Shown: positions 45,060 to 56,597 of the stretch, in pieces
Position numbering within the stretch: position 1 is the first letter of the stretch
Layout: each line of letters begins with the position of its first letter
Assembly (NCBI RefSeq): GCF_001029105.3
Contig: NZ_CP011807.3
Location: 4,402,001-4,466,000 of the forward strand
Reading direction: 5' to 3'
Length of the DNA: 64,000 nucleotides
Origin: Pandoraea faecigallinarum
GTDB taxonomy: Bacteria; Pseudomonadota; Gammaproteobacteria; Burkholderiales; Burkholderiaceae
Made by a program: the position numbers and the translations under genes
The notes under the pieces: model-generated
Database searches by the model: none
The model's input: only the letters and a program-made list of their open reading frames with translations
What the model was told of the DNA's origin: nothing

Positions 45060-46007
45060 ATGTTCGGATTGAGTCAACGGGGCAAGCCGCAGGGCAAATC
45101 GCGGCTTGGCGCAGGGCTTTCTGTCGTTTTGGCGGCAATGTTTGCGTTGGCGATGGCCTTCGCCGCGCCGGCTCGCGCGCAGGACACACGTCTGCCTGTC
45201 GGCGTGAGCTTCAGCATTCTGGCGGACATCGTGAAGTCCGTCGGCGGAGACCGGGTCGACGTCACCGCGCTCGTCGGCCCCGATCAGGACACCCATACCT
45301 ACGAACCGACCCCGGCCGATGTCGCCAAACTCTCCGGCACCCGGCTGTTCTTCGTGAATGGTCTGGGTTTCGAAGGCTGGCTGCCCCGCCTGATGAAGTC
45401 GAGCCACTATCCCGGCCAGCTGGTGACGGTCACGAAGGGCCTCAAGCCGCGCACCATGGTCGACGACGGCAAGGCCGTGACCGATCCGCATATGTTTCAG
45501 GACCCGGAGCGCGTGAAGACGATGGTGGACAACATTGCCGCCGCCCTGTCGCAAGCCGATCCGGCCGGCGCCAGCTATTACGCGGAACGCGCGAAGAACT
45601 ATCGTGGCGCGCTCGACGACCTGATCAAATGGGCCGACAAGCAACTGGCGGCCATCCCGCCGTCGCGCCGCGTGGTACTCACCTCACATGACGCCTTCGG
45701 CTACCTCGGCCAGCGTTTCGGCATCAAGTTCCTTGCCCCGGAGGGCGTGTCGACGCAAAGCGAAGCCAGCGCCAAGGACGTGGCGAACCTGATCCGCCTG
45801 ATCCGCCGCACCGGTATCCGCGCCGTGTTCATGGAGAACATCTCCAATCCGCGCCTCGTGGAACGCATTGCGCACGACGCCCGGGTGACGGTGGACGGCA
45901 AGCTGTACTCCGACGCGCTGTCGAAGAACCCGGAAGCAACGACCTATCTCCAGTTGTTCCAGTACAACATACGGGCGCTCGCCACGGCCATGAAGGACAA
46001 CCGCTGA
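45060..46007 (+). CDS. Periplasmic metal-binding protein of the importer
   Basis: A 315-aa cluster A-I (ZnuA/TroA-like) binding protein. A signal peptide ends at about residue 40 (ALAMAFAAPARAQ). Metal-ligand residues of the family are visible: H in DQDTHTYEPTPADVAKL, H in VTDPHMFQDPERVKTM, H in TSHDAFGYLGQRFG, and the acidic site near MENISNPRL. There is no long His-rich loop of the ZnuA kind, which leaves zinc versus manganese open. RBS GAGGGAAAC. Last gene of the operon. Confidence 0.9.
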   Translation: MFGLSQRGKPQGKSRLGAGLSVVLAAMFALAMAFAAPARAQDTRLPVGVSFSILADIVKSVGGDRVDVTALVGPDQDTHTYEPTPADVAKLSGTRLFFVNGLGFEGWLPRLMKSSHYPGQLVTVTKGLKPRTMVDDGKAVTDPHMFQDPERVKTMVDNIAAALSQADPAGASYYAERAKNYRGALDDLIKWADKQLAAIPPSRRVVLTSHDAFGYLGQRFGIKFLAPEGVSTQSEASAKDVANLIRLIRRTGIRAVFMENISNPRLVERIAHDARVTVDGKLYSDALSKNPEATTYLQLFQYNIRALATAMKDNR

Positions 46008-46035
46008 GCGGCGGCGGCCTCTCCCGCTCCCATGC

Positions 46036-46061
46036 GGTGCACGCGGTATAATGCGTGCACC
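46036..46061. other. Perfect 9-bp stem-loop upstream of miaB
   Basis: Arms GGTGCACGC and GCGTGCACC with the loop GGTATAAT, which contains TATAAT. It lies 29 bp after the importer stop and 150 bp upstream of miaB. It may be a terminator without T-run or an operator/promoter element of miaB. Confidence 0.55.
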
Positions 46062-46093
46062 ACACACCGGCCCCGCTACGGAGGTCCGGACAG

Positions 46094-46113
46094 GCCGGCG
46101 ATGCCGGCTTTTG
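46094..46113 (+). terminator. Short terminator-like hairpin upstream of miaB
   Basis: Arms GCCGGC and GCCGGC around GAT, followed by TTTTG. A candidate terminator of the metal importer operon or a leader attenuator of miaB. Confidence 0.5.
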
Positions 46114-46212
46114 CGTTTGGGTCATCCCGTTTCCCGCGTGACCCGAGACTGAACCCCTGAAACATTCAATACGGACGCCCCCAGGTCAACCACTGCGAAC
46201 GGCGCACACTCA

Positions 46213-47556
46213 ATGGCAAAGAAGATTTACATCAAGACGTTCGGCTGTCAGATGAACGAGTACGACTCCGACAAGATGGCGGACGTACTCGGGGCTGCCG
46301 AAGGCCTCGAAAAGACCGATACCCCCGAAGACGCCGACGTCATCCTGTTCAACACCTGCTCGGTGCGCGAAAAGGCACAGGAAAAGGTGTTTTCGGATCT
46401 GGGCCGCATGCGCGCGCTCAAGGAAATCAAGCCGGATCTGGTCATCGGCGTCGGCGGCTGCGTCGCCAGTCAGGAAGGCGCGGCAATCGTGCAACGCGCC
46501 CCGTACGTGGACGTGGTGTTCGGCCCGCAGACCCTGCACCGCCTGCCGCAAATGCTCGAAGCGCGCCGCTCGACCGGCCGCTCCCAGGTCGACATCTCCT
46601 TCCCCGAAATCGAGAAGTTCGACCACCTGCCGCCGGCCAAGGTCGAAGGCGCCACGGCGTTCGTCTCGATCATGGAAGGCTGCTCCAAATATTGCAGCTA
46701 CTGCGTGGTGCCGTACACTCGCGGCGACGAAGTCTCACGCCCGTTCGATGACGTGCTGACCGAAATCGCGGGGCTGGCCGAACAGGGCGTGCGCGAGATC
46801 ACGCTGCTGGGACAGAACGTGAACGCCTATCGCGGCCTGATGGCCGACGGCGAGATCGCCGACTTCGCGCTGCTCATCGAGTATGTGGCCGAAGTGCCCG
46901 GCATCGAGCGCATTCGCTATACGACCAGCCACCCGAAGGAATTCACGCAGCGTCTGATCGACACCTACGCCAGGGTGCCCAAGCTCGTGAGCCATCTGCA
47001 CCTGCCCGTGCAGCACGGCGCCGACCGCATCCTGTCGGCCATGAAGCGCGGCTACACGGTACTCGAATACAAATCGATCATCCGCCGTTTGCGTCAGGTG
47101 CGCCCCGATATGTCGATGTCGTCGGACTTCATCGTCGGCTTTCCCGGCGAGACCGAAGAGGACTTCGACAAGCTCATGGCGATGATTCACGAGATCGGCT
47201 ACGACACCAGCTTCTCGTTCATCTACAGCCCGCGCCCGGGCACGCCCGCCGCGAACCTGCCGGACGACACGCCGCGCGCAGTGAAGCTGCGTCGTCTGCA
47301 ACACTTGCAGGCCGTGATCGAAGAGAATGCCGCGCGCATCAGTCAGCGCATGGTCGGCTCGCGTCAGCGTATTCTGGTCGAAGGCGTTTCGCGCAAGGAC
47401 CCGAACGAGCTGCAAGGCCGCACCGAGAACAACCGCGTGGTCAATTTCCCGGCGCCCGAGGCACAGCGCGCGGGGCTGATCGGCCAGATGACCGACGTCG
47501 TGATCACGTTCGCCTACCCGCACTCGTTGCGCGGCGAGCTGGTCACCACGCACTGA
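46213..47556 (+). CDS. miaB: tRNA-2-methylthio-N6-dimethylallyladenosine synthase
   Basis: A radical-SAM enzyme (447 aa) that adds the methylthio group to i6A37 of tRNAs. N-terminal UPF0004 cysteines C12, C49 and C83 hold one cluster; the radical-SAM motif C157-SKY-C161-SY-C164 holds the other; a TRAM domain ends the protein (about 375-445). It opens the core operon-like series that continues with phoH and ybeY. Confidence 0.98.
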   Translation: MAKKIYIKTFGCQMNEYDSDKMADVLGAAEGLEKTDTPEDADVILFNTCSVREKAQEKVFSDLGRMRALKEIKPDLVIGVGGCVASQEGAAIVQRAPYVDVVFGPQTLHRLPQMLEARRSTGRSQVDISFPEIEKFDHLPPAKVEGATAFVSIMEGCSKYCSYCVVPYTRGDEVSRPFDDVLTEIAGLAEQGVREITLLGQNVNAYRGLMADGEIADFALLIEYVAEVPGIERIRYTTSHPKEFTQRLIDTYARVPKLVSHLHLPVQHGADRILSAMKRGYTVLEYKSIIRRLRQVRPDMSMSSDFIVGFPGETEEDFDKLMAMIHEIGYDTSFSFIYSPRPGTPAANLPDDTPRAVKLRRLQHLQAVIEENAARISQRMVGSRQRILVEGVSRKDPNELQGRTENNRVVNFPAPEAQRAGLIGQMTDVVITFAYPHSLRGELVTTH

Positions 47557-47667
47557 GCGCCACCGAAACAAGATCGCGAACATGAACGGACCGACGGGAG
47601 ACAGGCCCCCCCCTTCCGCCGCCACGACGCCATCGAACGACCTGAACAGGCAACCGACCGGATCCCC

Positions 47668-48723
47668 TTGAAAGCACCCGTCCAAGAATTCACCGCCCCG
47701 CGCGACGACAACCGCCGTCTGGCCAACCTCTGCGGTCCGCTCGACGAAAATCTGCGTCAGATCGAGCAGGCGCTCGACGTCTCGATCACCCGCCGCGGGC
47801 ATCGCTTCTCCATTCGCGGCAAGAGCGCCGCCGTCGCCACGCAGGCGCTCGAGAGCTTCTACAACCGCGCCACCGAAGCGCTGTCCGTCGACGACATTCA
47901 GTTGGGCCTGGTGGAAACGCGTCAGGGCCTGGCCCCGACCGTGCGTCATGGCGACGACAACCCGTTCGCGGCCGGTGAGACGGAAGATGGCTCACCCGTG
48001 CTGCATACGCGTCGCAGCGATCTGCATGGCCGTACGCCGGCACAACGCGAATACCTCAAGCAAATCCTCTCGCACGACGTGACGTTCGGCATCGGCCCGG
48101 CCGGCACCGGCAAAACGTATCTCGCCGTGGCGTGCGCCGTCGACGCGCTGGAGCGCGACGCCGTCAAGCGCATCGTGCTTACGCGCCCGGCCGTGGAAGC
48201 CGGTGAACGTCTGGGCTTCCTGCCCGGTGACCTGGCGCAGAAGGTCGATCCGTATCTGCGTCCGCTCTACGACGCGCTCTACGACCTGCTCGGCTTCGAC
48301 AAAACGCAGAAGTATTTCGAGAAGCAGATGATCGAGATCGCTCCGCTTGCGTATATGCGCGGGCGCACGCTCAATCACGCGTTCATCATTCTGGATGAGG
48401 CGCAAAACACCACGCCCGAACAGATGAAGATGTTCCTCACGCGGATCGGCTTCGGCAGCAAGGCCGTCGTGACCGGCGACACCACCCAGGTCGATTTGCC
48501 GCGCGGTCAGAAGAGCGGCCTGATGGAAGCGCAGGTCATCCTCAAGAACGTGCGTGGCATTGCCATGACGCGTTTCACCAGCGTCGACGTGGTGCGTCAC
48601 CCGCTGGTGGCGCGCATCGTCGAAGCTTACGACGAGCATGCGCAACACGTGGAAGCCGGGCTCGATCTGCCGGCGTCCGGGCGTCCCGCCCGTGCGTCGC
48701 GCGTGGCCGGAGGCAAAGCGTGA
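47668..48723 (+). CDS. PhoH-like protein
   Basis: A 351-aa cytoplasmic P-loop ATPase of the PhoH family. A KH-like N-terminal region (about 15-95) precedes the ATPase core with Walker A GPAGTGKT (143-150) and the [19 protein letters not shown] segment. It is typically associated with RNA/ribosome metabolism and sits beside ybeY. The TTG at 47668 ([14 protein letters not shown]) is the best start, since homology begins there; an upstream ATG is out of frame by one base across a C8 run. The stop overlaps ybeY. Confidence 0.92.
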   Translation: MKAPVQEFTAPRDDNRRLANLCGPLDENLRQIEQALDVSITRRGHRFSIRGKSAAVATQALESFYNRATEALSVDDIQLGLVETRQGLAPTVRHGDDNPFAAGETEDGSPVLHTRRSDLHGRTPAQREYLKQILSHDVTFGIGPAGTGKTYLAVACAVDALERDAVKRIVLTRPAVEAGERLGFLPGDLAQKVDPYLRPLYDALYDLLGFDKTQKYFEKQMIEIAPLAYMRGRTLNHAFIILDEAQNTTPEQMKMFLTRIGFGSKAVVTGDTTQVDLPRGQKSGLMEAQVILKNVRGIAMTRFTSVDVVRHPLVARIVEAYDEHAQHVEAGLDLPASGRPARASRVAGGKA

Positions 48724-49346
48724 ACCGCCCGGGCGGGCCGAGCGGGCGAACGCCCCGTCATTCGCTCGCGCTGACGAGTCAGTTCGTAGCCGGGCCGGCG
48801 TTCGCGTCGCACAAGACGTTGCTCACGCGCACGACCGTGCGCCGTTGGGTGCAGGCCGCGCTGCTGGCCGACGCCGAACTCACGCTGCGCTTCGTCGACG
48901 CGCAGGAAGGCCAGACGCTCAATCGCGGCTATCGCGGTAAGGACTACGCCACCAACGTGCTGACGTTCGCCTACGCGCAGCATGAGAGCGATCCCGTGAC
49001 GGCCGATATCGTGCTGTGCTGCCCCGTCGTCGAGCGCGAAGCGAACGAGCAAGGCATTTCGCTCGAAGCGCATTACGCGCATCTGATCGTGCACGGCGTG
49101 CTGCACGCGCAAGGCTACGATCATGAGGAAGATGACGAAGCGCGGGAAATGGAAGGCCTCGAGACCGGGATTCTCGCTGACCTCGGATATGCCGATCCCT
49201 ACGCTGCCGAGAAGCCGCCGGCGGCCGCCGCCGCGGCAAAACCGGTGAAGACTCCGAATTCGCCTGACTCGCCCAGGTCGCGCCAGACCCGCCGCTCCCC
49301 TCAACCGCCCGAATCCCGGACGACGGCCAAACCACGCCGCGTCTGA
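48720..49346 (+). CDS. ybeY: Endoribonuclease YbeY
   Basis: A zinc-dependent endoribonuclease needed for 16S rRNA 3' maturation and ribosome quality control. The metal motif is H125-G-V-L-H129-x5-H135 ([11 protein letters not shown]). The GTG start overlaps the phoH stop (GTGA). The protein is 208 aa, longer than usual (150-185 aa), because of a Pro/Ala/Ser/Arg-rich low-complexity tail from about residue 163. Confidence 0.96.
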   Translation: MNRPGGPSGRTPRHSLALTSQFVAGPAFASHKTLLTRTTVRRWVQAALLADAELTLRFVDAQEGQTLNRGYRGKDYATNVLTFAYAQHESDPVTADIVLCCPVVEREANEQGISLEAHYAHLIVHGVLHAQGYDHEEDDEAREMEGLETGILADLGYADPYAAEKPPAAAAAAKPVKTPNSPDSPRSRQTRRSPQPPESRTTAKPRRV

Positions 49347-49356
49347 CCGACCGCTC

Positions 49357-50052
49357 ATGGACCGTATCCCCGATCGACCGACCGCCCCTGACGTTAGCGA
49401 TACCGCACAGGCCAGCATCTCGAGCGGCCCCGGATGCAACCGTTACCCACCCGATCTCGGCGTTTCGCGCCATCTGACGCAAGACGAAATGAGCGAGTCG
49501 CTCGACGCCGCACTCGTCGACTGGGACGGCCGCGAGGATCTGTGGATCTTCGCGTACGGCTCGCTCATCTGGAATCCCGGCATGCCGGTCGAAGAAAGTC
49601 ATCGCGCTCGCGTGCACGGCTATCACCGCGGGCTGTATCTGTGGTCGCGGGTCAATCGCGGCACGCCCGAGCAGCCCGGCCTCGTGCTGGCGCTCGATCG
49701 CGGCGGTTCCTGCGCCGGCGTGGCGATGCGCCTTGCGGCCAGACGCGCCCGCGCGGAACTCGAAACGCTCTGGTATCGCGAGATGGCGATGGGCTCGTAC
49801 CGGCCAATGTGGCTGAACTGCCGGTTGACGGACGGCCGCACCAAGCCCGGACTGGCGTTCGTCATGCGCCGCGAGGCCGTGAGCTACGCCGGGCGCCTGC
49901 CCGACGAGATCATCCGGCAAGTCTTCGACCGGGCGCAGGGACGCTACGGCACCACGCACGATTACGTCGCGCGCACGGTCAAGGCGTTGCGCGAAGCCGG
50001 CATGCCGGACCCCGCGCTCGAAGCCTTGCTGCACCGCTGCGGTGCGAGGTAA
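49357..50052 (+). CDS. Glutathione-specific gamma-glutamylcyclotransferase, ChaC-like
   Basis: A 231-aa ChaC-like enzyme predicted to cleave glutathione to 5-oxoproline and Cys-Gly. The substrate-binding motif YGSLIWNPG begins at Y67, and the catalytic glutamate lies in the LWYREMAMGSYRPMW segment. About 50 N-terminal residues are variable. It lies 10 bp after ybeY and 121 bp before corC, on the same strand. Confidence 0.88.
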   Translation: MDRIPDRPTAPDVSDTAQASISSGPGCNRYPPDLGVSRHLTQDEMSESLDAALVDWDGREDLWIFAYGSLIWNPGMPVEESHRARVHGYHRGLYLWSRVNRGTPEQPGLVLALDRGGSCAGVAMRLAARRARAELETLWYREMAMGSYRPMWLNCRLTDGRTKPGLAFVMRREAVSYAGRLPDEIIRQVFDRAQGRYGTTHDYVARTVKALREAGMPDPALEALLHRCGAR

Positions 50053-50173
50053 GCCGTGCGGGCGGGCGGCGAGCCTTGCAACGCGCACGGCCTGACGCGG
50101 AGATGCCGCACATCTGGTGTATCCTTGAGCTTCCTGTAACAGCTCGGCGTCCGCCCAACTTGGACGCGCCGTC

Positions 50174-51049
50174 ATGAACGACCCTTATCCCAGTCGACCC
50201 GGTCGAAAAAGCACCGAAAAACCTCGCTCCCTGCTCGAACGCCTCACCGATCTGATTTCCCCGGAGCCGGAGTCGCGCGCAGAGTTGCTCGAAATTCTGC
50301 AAGACGCCCACGCCCGTAACCTGATGGACGCCGATTCGCTGGCGATGATCGAGGGCGTATTCCAGGTGGCCGATCTGTGCGCCCGCGACATCATGGTTCC
50401 GCGCGCACAAATGGACGCCATCAACATCGAACAGACTCCCGAAGAATTTGTCCCCTTCGTGCTGGAGCAGGCGCACTCGCGCTACCCGGTCTACGAGGGC
50501 AATCGCGACAACATCATCGGCATTCTGCTCGCGAAGGATCTGCTGCGTTACTACGCCAACCACGACTTCGACGTGCGCGACATGCTGCGCCCGGCCGTGT
50601 TCATTCCGGAGTCGAAGCGTCTGAACGTATTGCTGCACGACTTCCGCGTCAATCGCAATCACATCGCCATCGTCGTGGACGAATACGGCGGCGTGGCGGG
50701 CCTCATCACCATTGAAGACGTGCTGGAGCAGATCGTCGGCGATATCGAAGACGAGTACGACTTCGATGAGGAAGAAGACAACATCATCGCCGCCCCCGAC
50801 GGCACGTACCGCATTCGCGCGCTCACCGAAATCGAGCAGTTCAACGAAGCGTTCGGCACACAGTTTCACGATGACGAGAACGACACGATCGGCGGTATGA
50901 TCACCCACCAGTTCGGACGTGTGCCGCGCCGGGGCGAGCGTATGCGCATCGGCAATCTCGTGTTCGAGGTGCTGCGCGCCGATGGTCGTCAGGTCCACAT
51001 GCTGCTGTTGCGGCGTGTCGAACCGGCACCGGCCGTTCAGCCCGACTAA
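50174..51049 (+). CDS. corC: CorC/HlyC family CBS-domain protein
   Basis: A 291-aa cytosolic protein with two CBS domains (about 70-190) and a C-terminal CorC_HlyC domain (about 205-285, with GTYRIRALTEIEQFNEAFGT). Typical segments are DIMVPRAQMDAI and YPVYEGNRDNIIGILLAKDL. The family is associated with magnesium/cobalt handling; it lacks the CNNM membrane domain. Located directly before lnt, as in E. coli (ybeX-lnt). Start at the ATG 50174. Confidence 0.94.
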   Translation: MNDPYPSRPGRKSTEKPRSLLERLTDLISPEPESRAELLEILQDAHARNLMDADSLAMIEGVFQVADLCARDIMVPRAQMDAINIEQTPEEFVPFVLEQAHSRYPVYEGNRDNIIGILLAKDLLRYYANHDFDVRDMLRPAVFIPESKRLNVLLHDFRVNRNHIAIVVDEYGGVAGLITIEDVLEQIVGDIEDEYDFDEEEDNIIAAPDGTYRIRALTEIEQFNEAFGTQFHDDENDTIGGMITHQFGRVPRRGERMRIGNLVFEVLRADGRQVHMLLLRRVEPAPAVQPD

Positions 51050-51076
51050 CGCCCGAGTCAATCAACTCATCTGTCC

Positions 51077-52642
51077 ATGCAGGAAATGACCGTCCACGCG
51101 CCCGAGCGGCGCTCGTGGCCGGCCTGGCGTGCCCGAGCGCTCGCCGGTCTGGCCGGTATCGCGCAAACGCTGGCGTTCGCGCCGCGCGACTTCTGGTGGC
51201 TGCAACTGCTCGCGATGGCCGCGCTGTTCGCGCTCGTGGAGCGCAGCGCCTCGCGACGCCAGGCGCTCTGGCTCGGCGGCAGTTTCGGTGTCATGTCGTT
51301 CGTGTGCGGCATCTGGTGGCTCTACATCAGCATGCACACCTACGGCGGCATGCCCGGCGTCATGGCCGGTGCGGCGGTCGTTCTGTTTTCGGTCTATCTC
51401 GCGCTTTACCCCGCTCTGGCGGCGTTCGCGACGCGCGCGGTGCCGGCCGCCGGTCCATGGCGTGCATTCGCCTTCGCGGGGGCATGGACGATTGCCGAAT
51501 GGCTGCGCGGCACCGTCTTCACCGGCTTTCCCTGGCTCTCGCCCGGGTATGCCCATGTCGACGGCCCGCTCGCGGGCTTCGCGCCACTGCTCGGCGTGTA
51601 CGGCGTTACGGGTCTGGCGGCACTGGCTGCGGCCTGGCTCGCCCGCGCCGTCGTTCCCGTCGTTCCCGTCGTGCCGGGCGCGCTCGCTGCGCGGCGTCTT
51701 GCCGCCGTAGCCGGCGTGCTCGCGCTGATGGGCGTGGGCGCGGGGCTGGCGCGCCACGCATGGACGGCACCATCGGGCAAACCGCTCTCCGTGCGTCTAC
51801 TGCAAGGTAATGTCCCGCAGGACATGAAGTTCGAGCGTGCGGGCATCGACCACGCGATGGCGATGTATCGCGACATGATCGTCGCCGCGCCCGCCGATCT
51901 GGTCATCACGCCGGAAACCGCCTTTCCGGTGCTGCTCCAGGGCATTCCGCCCGAAATCGCCACGCCGATTCGCGAATTCGCGGATCGCACCGGCTCACAC
52001 GTGGTACTGGGCGCCGTGGGCGCCACGCTCACCGATCGCGGCCCCACCGACCTCACCAACAGCCTGTTCGGCGTGACGCCGCGCGATCAGACGCTCTACC
52101 GCTACGACAAACACCATCTCGTGCCCTTCGGCGAATTCGTGCCGTGGGGCTTCCGCTGGTTCGTGGACATGATGCACATCCCGCTGGGCGACTTCCTGCG
52201 GGGCACCGCCACGCCGAGCGGCTTCCCGGTCCGCGATCAGCGCGTGGCACTCGACATTTGCTACGAGGACCTGTTCGGCGAGGAAATCGCGCAGGCGCTG
52301 CGCAATATGCCGGAGCCAGCGACCGTACTCGCCAATTCGACCAACCTCGCGTGGTTCGGCGACACCATCGCGCTCGATCAGCATTTGCAGATCGCCCGCA
52401 TGCGCACGCTCGAAACGGGGCGGCCAATGCTGCGCGCGACGAATACTGGCGCTACGGCCATCATCGACGCCCACGGCAACGTTCAGGGACGTCTGCCCGC
52501 GATGACCGTCGGTGCACTCGCGGGCAACGTCCAGCCCTATGGCGGCCTCACGCCGTATGTTCGTTTCGGCAACGTGCCCGCCCTCGCGCTCGCCCTCGTG
52601 GCGCTCGGCCTCGGTCTGGCAATGACGCGCCGCTCGCGCTGA
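51077..52642 (+). CDS. lnt: Apolipoprotein N-acyltransferase
   Basis: A 521-aa inner-membrane enzyme that N-acylates the N-terminal diacylglyceryl cysteine of lipoproteins. Residues 1-220 contain several helices; the nitrilase-like periplasmic domain (about 225-480) has the Glu-Lys-Cys triad: E in [12 protein letters not shown] in [17 protein letters not shown] in [13 protein letters not shown] final helix is at about 495-515. All three catalytic residues are present. It lies 27 bp after corC. Confidence 0.97.
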   Translation: MQEMTVHAPERRSWPAWRARALAGLAGIAQTLAFAPRDFWWLQLLAMAALFALVERSASRRQALWLGGSFGVMSFVCGIWWLYISMHTYGGMPGVMAGAAVVLFSVYLALYPALAAFATRAVPAAGPWRAFAFAGAWTIAEWLRGTVFTGFPWLSPGYAHVDGPLAGFAPLLGVYGVTGLAALAAAWLARAVVPVVPVVPGALAARRLAAVAGVLALMGVGAGLARHAWTAPSGKPLSVRLLQGNVPQDMKFERAGIDHAMAMYRDMIVAAPADLVITPETAFPVLLQGIPPEIATPIREFADRTGSHVVLGAVGATLTDRGPTDLTNSLFGVTPRDQTLYRYDKHHLVPFGEFVPWGFRWFVDMMHIPLGDFLRGTATPSGFPVRDQRVALDICYEDLFGEEIAQALRNMPEPATVLANSTNLAWFGDTIALDQHLQIARMRTLETGRPMLRATNTGATAIIDAHGNVQGRLPAMTVGALAGNVQPYGGLTPYVRFGNVPALALALVALGLGLAMTRRSR

Positions 52643-52778
52643 ACGGAAAATCGACACCCGCGGGTGCGCTTCGCGCCCGTCGGAACGGCACAGGGGGACG
52701 CAAAAATCTCCGTGTGGCGCCCTGCCGAGGGCATCGGCGCCCCGCGCGAGTCGAATTCCCGCTAAAATTCAACGTTTT

Positions 52779-52815
52779 AGTCTTTCGGCCGCGCTCGCGG
52801 CCGGGCCGAAAGACT
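52779..52815 (+). other. Perfect 12-bp stem-loop in the glyQ leader
   Basis: Arms AGTCTTTCGGCC and GGCCGAAAGACT with a 13-base GC-rich loop, 45 bp upstream of the glyQ ATG. No T-tract follows. It could be the lnt terminator or a regulatory leader of glyQS. Confidence 0.65.
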
Positions 52816-52859
52816 GCGCAAAATCCGCATCTTTTCCTGTTCGTCCGCGCGAATTCATC

Positions 52860-53806
<947 letters not shown>

Positions 53807-53810
<4 letters not shown>

Positions 53811-55927
53811 TGAGCACCGCACAACGCACCCTGCTGGTCGAACTGCTGACCGAAGAATTGCCGCCGAAGGCGCTGGCGCGTCTGGGCGACGCGTTTGCCG
53901 ACGGCATCGCCAACGGCCTGCGCACGCGCGGGCTTGTCACCGAAGCGGGCGTCATCACGCCATACGCCACGCCGCGTCGTCTGGCCGTCTCGATCACGAA
54001 CGTACTCGATCGCGCCCCGGACGCCACCATCCGTGCCAAGGTGCTCCCGGTATCCGTCGCACTCGACGCCAACGGCAACCCCACGCCGCCGCTGGCGAAA
54101 AAGCTTGCCGCGATGGGTTTCCCCGACCTGCCGCTCGCCAGTCTCGAACGCGCGATGGACGGCAAGGCCGAAGCCTTCTTCCACACGTACACCGCGCCGG
54201 GTGCCCAACTGGCCGATGCGCTGCAAGCCTCGCTCGACGAAACACTCGGCAAGCTGCCGATCCCGAAGGTGATGAGCTACCAGCGGCCGGACGGCGAGAC
54301 GGTGCAGTTCGTGCGCCCCGTGCATGGCCTGATCGCGCTGCACGGCGACACGCTCGTGCCAGCCACGGCCATCGGCCTCGCGTCGGGCAACAAGACGCAA
54401 GGCCATCGCTTCCTGTCGAAGGGCGAAGTCACCATCGCCAACGCCGATGCCTATGCCGCCACGCTCGAACGCGACGGCAAAGTGCTCGCCAGCTTCACGG
54501 GCCGCCGCGACGCGATCCGCACGCGATTGCTCGCCGCCGCCGGTAACGACCATGTGGTGATGCCCGAGGCGCTGCTCGACGAAGTGACGGCACTCGTCGA
54601 ATGGCCCGCCATCTACGCCTGCCATTTCGAGCAGGAATTCCTGGCGGTGCCGCAGGAATGTCTGATTCTGACGATGCAGACGAATCAGAAGTACTTCGCA
54701 CTCACCGACAAGCCGCTCACCGATGGCGGCAAGCTCACGAACCGCTTCCTGATCGTCTCCAACATCGAGACGGCTCAGCCCGAACAGATTGTCACGGGTA
54801 ACGAGCGCGTGGTGCGCCCGCGTCTGGCCGATGCGAAGTTCTTCTTCGAACAGGACAAGAAGAAATCGCTGGCCGATCGCGTGCCGCTGCTTGCAAACGT
54901 CGTCTATCACAACAAGCTGGGCTCGCAGTTCGAGCGCACCCAGCGTCTGGTGAAGCTTGCCGGGGCGATCTCGCACATGATCGGCGCGGATCGGGACGGC
55001 GTGGAACTCGCCGAACGCGGCGCGCTGCTGGCCAAGGCCGACCTGCTGACCGACATGGTCGGCGAATTCCCCGAACTGCAAGGCACGATGGGGACGTACT
55101 ACGCGCGCCACGACGGCGAAGCGGCAGACGTTGCCCTGGCCTGCTCGGAACACTATCAGCCGCGCTTTGCGGGCGACGCCCTGCCCATCAGTCCGACTGG
55201 TACCGTGGTCGCACTGGCCGACAAGCTCGAAACGCTCGTGGGCATCTGGGGCATCGGGCTGCAACCGACCGGCGAGAAGGATCCGTTCGCGCTGCGCCGT
55301 CATGCCCTGGGTATCGTGCGCATGCTCATCGAGAAGCGTCTGCCGGTACTGCTGCCGGAATTGCTGCACGTCACGTACCGGCAGTTCACGACGGGGGTGG
55401 CCGATTCGCGCTACCTGGAGCAAGTCTCGCAGTTCGTGCTCGACCGTCTGCGCGGCTATCTGCGTGAGCGCGGTTACGCGGCGAACGAAATCGAAGCCGT
55501 GCTGGCGGAGCAGCCGAAGTATCTCGGCGATCTGATCGAGCGTCTGGACGCCGTGCGCGCCTTCTCGGCACTGCCGCAGGCCGACGCGCTCGCCGCGGCG
55601 AACAAGCGAATCGGCAACATTCTGAAGAAGACGGCGCCGCCGGCCGACGGCACGATCTCGCCCGACCTGCTGGTGGAACCGGCCGAGCAGGCGCTCGCCG
55701 CCGCGCTGGAGAAGGTGACGCCGGTCGTCGAACGGAAATTCGAAGCCCGCGAGTATGCGCAGGCGCTCTCGGCACTGGCCGAACTGCGCGATGCGGTCGA
55801 CGCCTTCTTCAACGACGTGATGGTGATGGCCGAAGCGGACGCGCTGCGCAACAACCGCCTCGCGCTGCTCAAGAACCTGCACTTCCAGATGAACCGCGTG
55901 GCCGATCTCTCGAAGCTCGCCGCCTGA
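53807..55927 (+). CDS. glyS: Glycyl-tRNA synthetase beta subunit
   Basis: The tRNA-binding beta chain (706 aa) of the glycyl-tRNA synthetase. N-terminus [22 protein letters not shown]-like region and the C-terminal anticodon-binding part [20 protein letters not shown] are conserved. ATGATG start; four-base overlap with glyQ means translational coupling. One codon choice of start remains open. Confidence 0.98.
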
Positions 55928-55954
55928 TGTTCCAACGAGTCAACTGAGCTCCTC

Positions 55955-56539
55955 ATGGATTCGCGCAAAGATCGCACCCTCGGCCCCGCCGCCCGCAAAC
56001 TCGTGATTCTCGACCGGGACGGTGTCATCAACGCCGACTCGGATCAATTCATCAAGTCGACGGATGAGTGGGTACCGCTGCCCGGCAGTCTCGAGGCCAT
56101 CGGCCGGCTCAACCAGGCCGGGTACCGCGTGGTCGTCGCGACGAACCAGTCGGGGGTGGGGCGCGGTCTTTTCGATATGGCGACGCTCGGCGCCATGCAC
56201 GCGAAGATGTCGAAGCTGGCCGCCGCGGCCGGCGGACGCATCGACGCGGTGTTCTTCTGCCCGCACACGTCGGTCGACGCCTGCGATTGCCGCAAGCCGA
56301 AGCCCGGCCTGTTCCAGGAAATCGCGCGACGCTACGAAGTCGACCTGACCGGTGTGCCGGCCGTGGGCGACTCGCTGCGCGATTTGCAGGCCGCCGCGGC
56401 GGTGGGTGCATTGCCCCATCTGGTGCTCACCGGCAAGGGCAAGAAGACGCTCGCCGCCGGCGACCTGCCCGAAGGCACGCGCGTGCACGAGAGTCTGGCG
56501 GCTTTCGTCAACGATCTGCTCGCCGACGAGGACGCTTAA
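55955..56539 (+). CDS. gmhB: D-glycero-beta-D-manno-heptose 1,7-bisphosphate 7-phosphatase
   Basis: A HAD phosphatase (194 aa) in the ADP-heptose pathway for lipopolysaccharide inner core. Motif I DRDGVINADSD, the zinc-binding cluster CPHTSVDACDCRKPKPGLF and motif IV VGDSLRDLQAA are intact. Located 27 bp after glyS, as in many Burkholderiaceae. Confidence 0.96.
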   Translation: MDSRKDRTLGPAARKLVILDRDGVINADSDQFIKSTDEWVPLPGSLEAIGRLNQAGYRVVVATNQSGVGRGLFDMATLGAMHAKMSKLAAAAGGRIDAVFFCPHTSVDACDCRKPKPGLFQEIARRYEVDLTGVPAVGDSLRDLQAAAAVGALPHLVLTGKGKKTLAAGDLPEGTRVHESLAAFVNDLLADEDA

Positions 56540-56597
56540 CTCTCTCGCACACCGCGCGCGATGCGCGAGGCGGCGACCGCTTTCAGGCCAGGACCCC

